DNA from: Methylocystis bryophila
GTDB taxonomy: Bacteria > Pseudomonadota > Alphaproteobacteria > Rhizobiales > Beijerinckiaceae
Length of the DNA: 64,000 nt
Assembly: GCF_027925445.1 (NCBI RefSeq)
Contig: NZ_AP027149.1
Span: 3,546,501-3,610,500, forward strand
Direction of reading: 5' to 3'
Part shown: positions 8,844 through 16,838 of the stretch, piece by piece
Position numbering within the stretch: the stretch's first letter is position 1
Layout: each line of letters starts with the position of its first letter
Made by a program: the position numbers and the translations under genes
Notes under the pieces: model-generated
Seen by the model: the letters and a program-made list of their open reading frames with translations, nothing else
What the model was told of the DNA's origin: nothing
Database searches by the model: none

Positions 8844-10001
8844 ATGTCCCTCTCCCCCTCCGTCGCCCTCGCCCGCGATCTGATCCGCTGCCCTTCGGTG
8901 ACGCCAGCCGACGCCGGCGCGCTCGACGTGCTGCAAGGATTTCTGACGGCGGCCGGCTTCGCTTGCACGCGAAAAATCTTCACCGAGCCCGGCACGCCGG
9001 ACGTGGACAATCTCTTCGCCAAAATTGGCCAAGGCCCGCCGCATCTCGTCTTCGCCGGCCATACCGATGTCGTCCCGCCGGGAGACGCCAAGCGCTGGCG
9101 CCATGATCCCTTCGCCGGCGAGATCGAGAGCGGGCGGCTTTGGGGCCGCGGCGCCTCGGATATGAAGAGCGCCGTCGCGGCCTTCGCCGTCGCGGCGCGC
9201 GACTTTGTCGCCGCGCATGGGAGCGCGAAAGGCGCGATCTCCTTCCTCATCACCGGCGACGAGGAAGGCGCGTCGATTAACGGCACCGCGAAGCTCCTCG
9301 ACTGGGCCAAGGAACAGGGCGAGCGTTTCGATCACTGCATCGTCGGCGAGCCGAGCAGTGTTCTGGCGCTCGGCGATATGATGAAGATCGGCCGGCGCGG
9401 ATCGCTCAGCGGACGCGTCACGATCGAGGGCGTGCAAGGCCATGTCGCCTATCCCGAGCGCGCCGACAACCCCGTGCCGAAGATGGCGCGCCTCGTCGCC
9501 GCGCTCTCGGACCATCGCTTCGACGAGGGCTCCGCGCATTTCGGCGCTTCAAATCTCGAATTCACCTCGGTGGACGTGGGCAATCCGGCGGTGAACGTCA
9601 TCCCGGCGCGGGCGACCGCGGCCTTCAACATCCGCTTCAACGATTTGTGGACGCCGGAGCGGCTCGAGAACGAAATCCGCTCAATCACGGCGCAGGCTGT
9701 GGGCGCCGCCGCGCAGCTCGACTTCACGCCCTGCAACGCCAGAGCGTTCCTCACGAATCCGGGCGCCTTCGTCGCGCTCGTCTCACGCGCCGTGGAGGAA
9801 GCGACGGGCCGCAAGCCCGAGCTCTCGACCACCGGCGGCACTTCGGACGCGCGCTTCATCGTGCGCGACTGCGAGGTCGTCGAATTCGGCCTCACAAACG
9901 AGTCGATCCACAAGATCGACGAAAACGCCGCGCTCGACGATATCGACGGCCTGACCAAGGTCTATCGTCGCATCCTCGATCTCTATTTCGAACGGCCATG
10001 A
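8844..10001 (+). CDS. dapE: Succinyl-diaminopimelate desuccinylase
   Basis: DapE hydrolyses N-succinyl-LL-DAP to LL-DAP and succinate. The 385-residue M20 metallopeptidase-fold protein shows the metal-binding VFAGHTDVVPPGD near residue 70. The GRGASDMKSAVAAF motif, with bridging Asp near residue 100, and the catalytic ITGDEEGASING with Glu-Glu near residue 135 also appear. The C-terminal half has STTGGTSDARF and VEFGLTNESIHKIDE with the late metal-binding His. The family usually has about 375 residues. The stop overlaps the next gene by four bases (ATGA). Confidence 0.97.
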   Translation: MSLSPSVALARDLIRCPSVTPADAGALDVLQGFLTAAGFACTRKIFTEPGTPDVDNLFAKIGQGPPHLVFAGHTDVVPPGDAKRWRHDPFAGEIESGRLWGRGASDMKSAVAAFAVAARDFVAAHGSAKGAISFLITGDEEGASINGTAKLLDWAKEQGERFDHCIVGEPSSVLALGDMMKIGRRGSLSGRVTIEGVQGHVAYPERADNPVPKMARLVAALSDHRFDEGSAHFGASNLEFTSVDVGNPAVNVIPARATAAFNIRFNDLWTPERLENEIRSITAQAVGAAAQLDFTPCNARAFLTNPGAFVALVSRAVEEATGRKPELSTTGGTSDARFIVRDCEVVEFGLTNESIHKIDENAALDDIDGLTKVYRRILDLYFERP

Positions 10002-10798
10002 CGAGTCTTTCGCCGACGTCAAAGATAAAGGTCGAGGTCGCGGACCATGTCGCGCGCATCCTCATCGACAATGCGGCGCGCCGCAACGCCTTCGACTATG
10101 AGATGTGGCGCGCGCTCCCCAAGATCATGCGCGCCCTCGACGAGCGCGACGACGCGCGCGTCATCGTGCTCGGCGCAGCCCAGGGGCTCTCCTTCTGCTC
10201 GGGCGCCGATATATCCGAGTTTTCGACCCTGCGCGCGACGGCCGATGGCGGCCGCGCTTATGAAGAAGCCAATCTCGCCGCATTCGACGCGCTGGCGCAG
10301 GCCGCGAAGCCCACGATCGCCGCGATTGGCGGCTTCTGCATGGGCGGAGGCGTGGGCCTTGCGGCCTCCTGCGACCTTCGTATCGCGCGCGAGGATTCGG
10401 TCTTCGCCATCCCCGCGGGACGGCTCGGCCTCGGCTATCCGCCGAAAGCCATGGCCTATGTGACGACGGCGCTGGGCGCGCAGACCGCAATGGAGCTCTT
10501 CTTCACGGCGCGCCGGCTCAGCGCCAGGGAAGCCTTCGAACGCGGCTTCGTGGCGAGGCTCTTGCCGAGCGAGGGTTTCGACGAGGCGATCACCGCGCTC
10601 GCGGCGATGATCGCCGCCAATGCGCCCCTGACCTTGCGCGCGGCCAAGGCCGCGATTCGCGCCGCGATTCGCGCTCCCGGCGCGCCCACGGGGGAGGACT
10701 GCGCGCGGCTCGCCGCCGTTTGTTTCGACAGCGCCGATTTCGAAGAGGGCCGCGCGGCATTTTTGGGAAAACGTGAACCGAAGTTTTCGGGGCGATGA
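9998..10798 (+). CDS. Enoyl-CoA hydratase/isomerase family protein
   Basis: The 266-residue crotonase-fold protein overlaps dapE by four bases and is probably translationally coupled to it. The sequence has NAARRNAFDYEMW near the N-terminus, the oxyanion-hole segment LSFCSGADISEF and the second oxyanion loop GGFCMGGGVGLAASCDLRI. The catalytic-region residues are AGRLGLGYPP, so the usual second catalytic Glu of enoyl-CoA hydratase is not obvious. It could therefore be an isomerase or another crotonase-type enzyme. Coupling to a lysine-pathway gene is odd. The substrate is unknown. Confidence 0.88.
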   Translation: MTSLSPTSKIKVEVADHVARILIDNAARRNAFDYEMWRALPKIMRALDERDDARVIVLGAAQGLSFCSGADISEFSTLRATADGGRAYEEANLAAFDALAQAAKPTIAAIGGFCMGGGVGLAASCDLRIAREDSVFAIPAGRLGLGYPPKAMAYVTTALGAQTAMELFFTARRLSAREAFERGFVARLLPSEGFDEAITALAAMIAANAPLTLRAAKAAIRAAIRAPGAPTGEDCARLAAVCFDSADFEEGRAAFLGKREPKFSGR

Positions 10799-10834
10799 GG
10801 CGACACGCGCTGTTGCGTTCTCGGAAAGGCGGGT

Positions 10835-12013
10835 TCAGCGCAGGACTGCGTCCCTAGCGACAATCGGGATAGAGAAGGAGAACGCCGCGCCCTGGCCGGG
10901 CCGAGCCTTCACCGATATCCCCCATCCATGGCGGTCCGCGATCGATTTGCAAATGGCGAGCTCTATTCCTGTTCCGGCATACTCGCTCTTGCCGCCGAAC
11001 GTCTTGAACGGCTCGAAAATCGTTTGCGCGAATTCCTCCCTGAAACCGACGCCGTGATCGATGATCGTCAAATTGACGGCCCCCTCGCCGATCGGGGCCG
11101 CGGCGATGTCGATCCTCGGCGCCTGGCCCGGCTTGCCGTATTTGATCGCGTTCGAGATGATGTTTTGCAGCAGGCAGGCAAGCTGCGACCGATCCGCCAT
11201 AATCCGCGTGGGCGGCATGGAGACGTTCACCTGAGCCTTGCTCTCGACGATCGAGTCCGACAGGAGATTCACGATCGCGTCGATCTCCTCTCTGAGATCG
11301 ACCGCCTCCAGCCTTTGCTCGCCTAAGATCGTCGAGGAGTAGATCAACAAATCGTCGACGAGCTTGCGCGCGCTTTCCGCACAGCTTCGCATGGCCTTTC
11401 TCGCATAGGCCATGTCCTTCTTATTGGAAGAAGCGACCGCTTGCTCCAGCAGCTCCGAAAAGGCTTCGATTCTACGCAGAGGCTCCTGGAGATCGAGCGA
11501 GGCCACGTAGACGAATTGGGCGAGACGCTCGGGACTCGAGGCGCTCGCATATTGGCTTTCCAAAAGCTGCTTGATGTTCTCGACTGTCCGCTCAGCCCCC
11601 TCTTTCAGCGTCGAACGAAAAAGCGCCGCAAACGGACGCATGAAGAGGTCCTGTTCCTGAATCTCGACGCTGAAATCGAGCCTCGTGGATCCAGGGGCCT
11701 CCTCCCGAAATTCATAGGAGCATTTGAACGGCTCCGAAATTCCCGCGATCCCGATGAGCTGGGGTGGACCGAAGCGCACGATCTCGAAGGTCGATTCGCT
11801 GCGGACGCCGCGATCGAGCGTCACCTGCCGCGCTCTGACGCCGGGGCGAATCGGCCCCTCCGACAAGGGCTCCAGTTCCACCACCTGCGGCGACCAGCGG
11901 GCGTAGTTTTGAAAAAAGCCATGGCCCACAAAGTTGAAGGCGCTCGCGATCGGACACCCCACCGAAGCTTGCGCCCCGGCTGAAATCGGTTTGGCGGCTC
12001 CTAGAGTCAGCAT
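10835..12013 (-). CDS. SRPBCC-domain histidine kinase homologue with degenerate H and G boxes (putative pseudokinase)
   Basis: The 392-residue cytoplasmic protein has an N-terminal SRPBCC/polyketide-cyclase-like domain (about residues 10-150). It is followed by a HisKA-like dimerisation helix pair (165-230) and an HATPase_c domain (280-385). The H box, normally SHDLQEPLR, reads ASLDLQEPLR, with Leu173 (CTC, 11495-11497) replacing the phospho-acceptor His. The ATP-binding N box (SNAIKYG) and DHGVGF are intact. The lid reads GTGIELAIC, with Glu351 where Gly is expected. The start at 12013 opens the SRPBCC domain, while the upstream frame adds a basic tail. Binding of a hydrophobic ligand by SRPBCC is inference. 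It is divergent from a lipid desaturase-like gene. Confidence 0.85.
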   Translation of the reverse strand: MLTLGAAKPISAGAQASVGCPIASAFNFVGHGFFQNYARWSPQVVELEPLSEGPIRPGVRARQVTLDRGVRSESTFEIVRFGPPQLIGIAGISEPFKCSYEFREEAPGSTRLDFSVEIQEQDLFMRPFAALFRSTLKEGAERTVENIKQLLESQYASASSPERLAQFVYVASLDLQEPLRRIEAFSELLEQAVASSNKKDMAYARKAMRSCAESARKLVDDLLIYSSTILGEQRLEAVDLREEIDAIVNLLSDSIVESKAQVNVSMPPTRIMADRSQLACLLQNIISNAIKYGKPGQAPRIDIAAAPIGEGAVNLTIIDHGVGFREEFAQTIFEPFKTFGGKSEYAGTGIELAICKSIADRHGWGISVKARPGQGAAFSFSIPIVARDAVLR

Positions 12014-12309
12014 TGATCTTTCCCCGTGGCTCCGCTTGCGCGCCTTCCCCAAACGCACGAAGCGATTTCTAGAAAAAATTGACACGCTCAATGGTTTTAA
12101 AGCTCGTTCAGAAGCGCTTCCGTTGAATCTGGTCCTTCGCTACGCCAGAATCAACATGAGATCATTCCGGATAGCCGCTCGAAAAAACAAGCGAGGGACA
12201 GGGTTGACGGCGAGGAATTCGTCTCCAGCTTCTCCGAGGGAGAGGCGAATCCTTGTCGCCAAGCTAGAGCTGTGGCCGGTCAGCAGCAATCGGTAGGAAG
12301 TGACGAGCG

Positions 12310-13155
12310 ATGAACGTAGCTTTCCGGATCGAAAACGTTCTTTTTGCGATCGCGCTTGGGGCCTTCCTATTGCTGCTTCTGCTGGAAAAGTGGCATCCCC
12401 ATAGAAAATTCTCAGCAAGACGCCTGCGACAGTCTTTTTCTACGAATACATCAGCTTTTTTATTTAATACGATGACGATGAATATTTTTTCAGCGACAAG
12501 CTTGCTACTTATTGCTTCAAATTACTCGCACTACGGCCTCTTAAGTCACTTCAATAACAATTTATTTAAATTGATCTTCTCATTTATTTTGTTCGATTTT
12601 GCGGTTTATGTTTGGCATTTCTTCGGGCATAAATCAGAATATCTATGGAGGTTCCACAAGATTCATCACAGCGACAAGAGCATCCACGTCTCCACGGGGC
12701 TGCGGTTTCACATTGTCGATCAATTCTTTGAAGTCATTTTCAAATGTCTATGCACTGTCATTATCGGTGTCGGCGCGCATGTCGTCATCGTCTGCGAGCT
12801 TCTGCGAATGCTCTTCGTGTTCTTCCATCATGCGAACGTGTCTCTGCCCGGGGAAAAATGGCTATCATACGTCGTGATTACCCCCTCCCTGCACCGGGCT
12901 CATCATTCCACGCTGCGCAGCGAGCACGATAGCAATTATGGGATCGTGCTCGCCATATGGGACATAGTATTTGGCACGCGGAAAGAACTGGCGCCCAAGA
13001 AGATTGGCTTGGAACTGGCCGAGGCGGAGAATTTTGTGCAGCTCTTCAGTCTGGCTTTCGTGACGGAAGCGCGCTTTGCGAGGATGCTGCACCTGCTGCC
13101 GCGCCTCGGTGCGACTTCCACGAGAAAGCGGGCCGCCAATTTCTCAAGCGATTGA
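12310..13155 (+). CDS. Sterol desaturase/fatty acid hydroxylase family membrane protein
   Basis: The 281-residue protein has several membrane helices (about residues 8-24, 48-66, 78-100 and 140-165). It also has the three histidine boxes of the di-iron hydroxylase superfamily: HFFGH (near 105), HKIHH (near 120) and HRAHH (near 198). The enzymes use O2 to hydroxylate or desaturate lipid, sterol or carotenoid substrates at the inner membrane. Codon use is visibly AT-richer than its neighbours, especially over bases 12420-12780, which suggests horizontal acquisition. The substrate is unknown. The divergent SRPBCC-kinase homologue could be a partner. Confidence 0.85.
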   Translation: MNVAFRIENVLFAIALGAFLLLLLLEKWHPHRKFSARRLRQSFSTNTSAFLFNTMTMNIFSATSLLLIASNYSHYGLLSHFNNNLFKLIFSFILFDFAVYVWHFFGHKSEYLWRFHKIHHSDKSIHVSTGLRFHIVDQFFEVIFKCLCTVIIGVGAHVVIVCELLRMLFVFFHHANVSLPGEKWLSYVVITPSLHRAHHSTLRSEHDSNYGIVLAIWDIVFGTRKELAPKKIGLELAEAENFVQLFSLAFVTEARFARMLHLLPRLGATSTRKRAANFSSD

Positions 13156-13249
13156 CGCAGCTTCTCCAAGACGCGGCGCGCGCAAAGGCCCGCTTGATCG
13201 GAGAAGCCTTAACCGCCATGTTTAGGATCTCCGAACTCAGGAAGGTCCT

Positions 13250-13483
13250 ATGCCGCTTTATGCCTATGCCTGCGCCGACTGCGCGCATCAATTCGAGACG
13301 CTGGTTCGCTCCGACGAAACGCCCGCCTGCCCCTCCTGTGGCAGTGAGAAGCTGGAGCGGCAGTTGTCCCTCATCGCCAAGCCTGCCCCGGGCGGCGACA
13401 CGGGCGACAGCGCGCCGGCCTGCGCGGCGATGAATGGTGGGACGCCCTGCGGCGCCTGTCCGGCCTTCAACGACGCGGCGTGA
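13250..13483 (+). CDS. FmdB-family zinc ribbon protein
   Basis: The 77-residue protein begins MPLYAYACADCAHQFE and has two CxxC knuckles (CADC and CPSC) in its first 35 residues, the signature of the FmdB/CxxC_CxxC_SSSS family. The C-terminus carries more Cys residues (CAAM, CGAC). It was first named from a methylotroph formamidase/amidase regulator, but most members have no proven role. A GGAAGG ribosome binding site precedes the ATG. It stands alone between two unrelated genes. Confidence 0.88.
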   Translation: MPLYAYACADCAHQFETLVRSDETPACPSCGSEKLERQLSLIAKPAPGGDTGDSAPACAAMNGGTPCGACPAFNDAA

Positions 13484-13587
13484 GACGGCCCCACGCAAGC
13501 CCGCCCCGCCCGGAAGGTCTAAGCCGGGCCGGCACGCCCGCACCCGAGTCCATTGGCGCGGGCGCCTTAGGTCATCAAATCACGAGA

Positions 13588-14493
13588 TCAGAGCTGCGGC
13601 GGCGAGTCGGGCTCGACGAGGCTCAACCGCGTGAGATCGGCGACGGGGCGCAGTCGATCGTCAAGGGTGACGGTTTCGGCATAATGCATCCCATGCAGAA
13701 TATCGTCCGGACCGTAGATGCGTAGGTCATGGACAACGGCGCCGATAAGGTGGTCGCGCGCCTCGATGCTAAGAACGAGGCGCACGTCGTCGCCCCTCAA
13801 GCGATCGGGGTCATAGCCGGCGAGAGGACTATTCTCGTCGATTTCGTGCATCACCGTCCACGTCATCGAGAACAACGACAGGGCGCCGTTCGACAGAACG
13901 AGATCATGCAGTTGACGCAGCGGCATCTCCTCTGCGTTCTCCTCCGGCAACACGGCGACCAATCGCGCCACGGCGCTGGTCAGCAAGGTTGTGCGCCCAT
14001 TGGCGACTTGCACCATCAAGGTCGGCGCGCCGCGGCGTGTTGTGATGACGGCCCGATCCGCGAAGCATATCTTCGATCTCGGCTTGGAAAAGCGGACGAA
14101 CAACAGGCCGGTCATGATCGCGGCGAAGACCATGCCGCAAAGGATTTCAATCGCTGAGACGGCATGGCCATAGAAGGTCGCAGGAACCATGGTTCCATAG
14201 CCCACAGTCGCGAGAGTCTCGATGCTGAAAAAGAATGCGTCGGAGAAGGATCCCGGCCGCACATGGGCGATGCAGCCTGGGCTCGCCAGATAGAGAAGAG
14301 CGAAGACGGCGTTGATGCCGAAGCCCAATACGAGAAATACGAAAGCGAATTCCTTCGAGCTGAGCCCGACGGCCAAATGATAGGGGTCGGTCAGATCGTA
14401 GCGGGCGACGCCACGCTTGACGATCTCGAAAGCGCCGACGCGCATCGTCGCCTCGCGGTTCTTGAGCTTGCTATGTGGCTCGTTTGATTTCAC
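13588..14493 (-). CDS. Inward-rectifier potassium channel (KirBac family)
   Basis: The 301-residue protein has two membrane helices around a pore loop with the K+ selectivity filter TVGYG (residues 96-100, in FFFSIETLATVGYGTMVP). A C-terminal cytoplasmic immunoglobulin-like gating domain follows (about 135-295), with RVANGRTT-type (here QVANGRTT) and SMTWTVMHEIDENSPL motifs, as in KirBac1.1/3.1. The frame starts with GTG at 14493. An ATG at 14445 (MRVGAFEI) is an equally good start. It probably conducts K+ passively across the inner membrane. The gene is alone. Confidence 0.9.
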   Translation of the reverse strand: MKSNEPHSKLKNREATMRVGAFEIVKRGVARYDLTDPYHLAVGLSSKEFAFVFLVLGFGINAVFALLYLASPGCIAHVRPGSFSDAFFFSIETLATVGYGTMVPATFYGHAVSAIEILCGMVFAAIMTGLLFVRFSKPRSKICFADRAVITTRRGAPTLMVQVANGRTTLLTSAVARLVAVLPEENAEEMPLRQLHDLVLSNGALSLFSMTWTVMHEIDENSPLAGYDPDRLRGDDVRLVLSIEARDHLIGAVVHDLRIYGPDDILHGMHYAETVTLDDRLRPVADLTRLSLVEPDSPPQL

Positions 14494-14916
14494 CGCGGAT
14501 CCGTGAGTTCGAGCGCCGGCGCCCTCAGAACGAAGGCGCGCAAAACAATTCTCTGCGGAGCGAACCCAGCAAAAATGGCGCGAGAGTGGTCGCGTCCCAA
14601 CTCATTGAGACAACGCGATTTTTTGTCGCTCTAGCGGCTTCAGTCGAGGGGAAAGCGCTCTCGAGCGCGTCCCGAATCAAGCGATCGAAAAGGACTCAGC
14701 TCCAGATCAAAACTTTGAGCATATCCTGACCGAAAACGCATTTCGCGCTTTGGAAAGCCGCCTTCGCGTTCAAGCCCAGAATAAAAATATAGCGGCGAAG
14801 CGAGCTCGCCCGGCAGCCTTCTCGCAAATTATCGATTGCGACTTGCCCATCGACTTACCAAAACGATCGCTAACGTCGGAGATGCGAGGAATATCGATTC
14901 AATACGTCAAAAATAC
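14494..14916. other. 423-base gap with a degenerate Rhizobiales repeat arm
   Basis: I see no convincing gene here. It holds a short palindrome GCGCTC-TC-GAGCGC at 14655-14668. At 14717-14738 is a sequence nearly matching one arm of the inverted repeat at 26136-26184 (GAGCATATCCTGACCGAAAA against GAGCATGTCCTGACCGGAAA). It otherwise separates the KirBac gene from the tRNA and probably holds the KirBac promoter. Confidence 0.5.
14717..14738. repeat. Half copy of an alphaproteobacterial inverted-repeat element
   Basis: The 22 bases differ at about two positions from the right arm (reverse-complemented) of the complete element at 26136-26184. The second arm is missing or decayed. Confidence 0.5.
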
Positions 14917-14990
14917 TGGAGCGGGTGAAGGGAATCGAACCCTCGTATTCAGCTTGGGAAGCTGCTGCTCTGCCATTGAGCTACACCCGC
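14917..14990 (-). tRNA. tRNA-Gly (anticodon CCC)
   Basis: Read on the minus strand from 14990, the sequence begins GCGGGTGTAGCTCAATGG and folds as a cloverleaf. The acceptor stem GCGGGTG pairs with CACCCGC. The D arm is GCTC...GAGC, the anticodon loop TTCCCAA has anticodon CCC, and the T loop TTCGATTC is flanked by AGGG/CCCT. The discriminator T and CCA tail are encoded (14917-14920). It reads GGG codons. It stands alone. Confidence 0.95.
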
Positions 14991-15126
14991 GCGAGTGGAG
15001 AGATAACAGAGTTTCATGCTCTGGGCCAAGGGGGGTTCGACAGTCGCGCTCAGGGCGGCGCCGTCATTGCCGCCCACTCCCCTTTGCGCTAGGAACGCCC
15101 GCCCGCCGCTTTCCTAGGAATCGCCT

Positions 15127-16626
15127 ATGTTCCCGAAGCCCGTCGCCGAATTGAAGCCCAACACTTTCGCCTATGAGACGACGCCGCTCGTCAAGGCCAC
15201 CGGCTTTCGCGAATATGACGCGCGCTGGCTCTTCGAGAAAGAGCTGAACCTGATGGGCGTGCAAGCGCTGGGACTCGGGCTCGGGACGCTGCTGCACGAA
15301 ATGGGCGCGCCCTTGGAGCTAGCGACGGGCCACGACTATCGTTCCTATTCCGCGTCGATCAAGCTAGCGCTGGTCACCGGTCTCATGGCGGCGGGCGTAA
15401 AGGTCCAGGATATCGGCCTCGCGCTCTCGCCCATGGCCTATTTCGCGCAGTTCGAGCTTGATTGCGCCGCCGTCGCCATGGTCACGGCGTCGCATAACGA
15501 CAATGGCTGGACCGGCGTCAAAATGGGCGCTCAGCGTCCCGTGACCTTCGGTCCCGTCGAGATGACCCGCCTGAAGGAGATCGTGCTCTCCGGCAAGTAT
15601 CGCGAGGCGAGTGGCGGCTCCTATCATTACGTCGAGAATTTCGGCCAGCGCTATCTCGACGATCTCGCCAAGAACGTGAAGCTCACGCGCAAGCTCAAGG
15701 TCGTCGCCGCCTGCGGCAATGGCACGGCCGGCGCCTTCGCGCCGCAACTGCTGGGGCGCGTCGGCTGCGAGGTCGTTCCGCTCGACGTCGAGCTCGACTA
15801 CACCTTCCCGCGCTACAATCCCAATCCCGAAGATATGCACATGCTGCATGCGATGGCCGACAAGGTGCGCGAGAGCGGAGCGGATGTAGGCTTAGGCTTC
15901 GATGGCGACGGCGACCGCTGCGGCGTCGTCGACAACAAGGGCGAGGAGATTTTCGCCGACAAGATCGGCGTGATGCTGGCGCGCGATCTCTCGCGCGTGC
16001 ACCCCGATGCGCGCTTCGTCGTCGACGTGAAGTCGACGGGGCTCTTTGCAACCGATCCCGAGCTTATCGGACGCGGCGTCAAGACCGATTATTGGAAGAC
16101 CGGCCATTCCTACATCAAGCGTCGGGTCAACGAGCTCGGCGCGCTCGCGGGCTTCGAGAAGTCCGGGCATTTCTTCTTCAATAAGCCGATCGGACGCGGC
16201 TATGACGATGGCCTGCTCACGGCGCTGCATGTGCTGGAGATGCTTGATCGCAATCCAACAAAGAGCATGTCCGATCTCTACGCCGCACTGCCGAAGACTT
16301 GGGGCTCGCCGACAATGGCGCCGCATTGCGCCGACGAGATCAAATATACGGTCGTCGATCGCGTGACCGAGCGCTTCAAGAAGATGCAGGCCGACGGCGT
16401 TTCCTTCCTCGGCGGCCCGATCCGCGACCTCGTGACGGTGAATGGCGTGCGCGTGACGGTGGGCGACGGCACCTGGGGTCTCGTGCGCGCATCCTCAAAC
16501 AAGCCCGAGCTGGTGGTCGTCGTCGAAAGTCCGGCGTCGGAAGCGCGCATGCGCGAGATGTTCCACGCGGTGGACAAGGTGCTGCGCGAGAACCCGGAAG
16601 TCGGCGCGTATAATCAGACGATTTGA
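15127..16626 (+). CDS. manB: Phosphomannomutase/phosphoglucomutase
   Basis: The 499-residue alpha-D-phosphohexomutase interconverts mannose-6-P and mannose-1-P (or the glucose pair) and so feeds nucleotide-sugar synthesis. The catalytic serine loop is TASHNDNGWTGVKMG (near residues 119-133). The metal loop is GFDGDGDRCGVVD (near 258) and the sugar-binding loop is GFEKSGHFFFNKPIG (near 345). The C-terminal phosphate-binding domain contains RASSNKPELVVVVES. The partner manC lies 24 kb away at 40540. The choice between mannose and glucose is not readable, and algC-type dual use is likely. Confidence 0.9.
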   Translation: MFPKPVAELKPNTFAYETTPLVKATGFREYDARWLFEKELNLMGVQALGLGLGTLLHEMGAPLELATGHDYRSYSASIKLALVTGLMAAGVKVQDIGLALSPMAYFAQFELDCAAVAMVTASHNDNGWTGVKMGAQRPVTFGPVEMTRLKEIVLSGKYREASGGSYHYVENFGQRYLDDLAKNVKLTRKLKVVAACGNGTAGAFAPQLLGRVGCEVVPLDVELDYTFPRYNPNPEDMHMLHAMADKVRESGADVGLGFDGDGDRCGVVDNKGEEIFADKIGVMLARDLSRVHPDARFVVDVKSTGLFATDPELIGRGVKTDYWKTGHSYIKRRVNELGALAGFEKSGHFFFNKPIGRGYDDGLLTALHVLEMLDRNPTKSMSDLYAALPKTWGSPTMAPHCADEIKYTVVDRVTERFKKMQADGVSFLGGPIRDLVTVNGVRVTVGDGTWGLVRASSNKPELVVVVESPASEARMREMFHAVDKVLRENPEVGAYNQTI

Positions 16627-16655
16627 GCGAAGAAACCGTTACTCGCCGGCATTTT

Positions 16656-16681
16656 CCCTCTCCCCGCGAGCGGGGAGAGGG
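16656..16681. repeat. CCCTCTCCCC palindromic repeat, copy 3
   Basis: Perfect arms CCCTCTCCCC and GGGGAGAGGG flank GCGAGC, 30 bases after the phosphomannomutase stop, with a CTAGGGTGAGGGG tail. Confidence 0.85.
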
Positions 16682-16780
16682 CTAGGGTGAGGGGCGAGGG
16701 GTTTCTCTGCGACTTTTGCTCACAACCTGCGGCGCGCTTTCAGCTCTCTTCCGATATGCGCCCCAGGCCCCTCTCCCCTT

Positions 16781-16806
16781 CCCTCTCCCCGCAGGCGGGG
16801 AGAGGG
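16781..16806. repeat. CCCTCTCCCC palindromic repeat, copy 4
   Basis: Perfect arms flank GCAGGC, shortly upstream of the methyltransferase start. It is paired with copy 3 in the opposite orientation. Confidence 0.85.
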
Positions 16807-16838
16807 GGACGCCCGCTCTTCGTGATGCGAGCCTGAAT

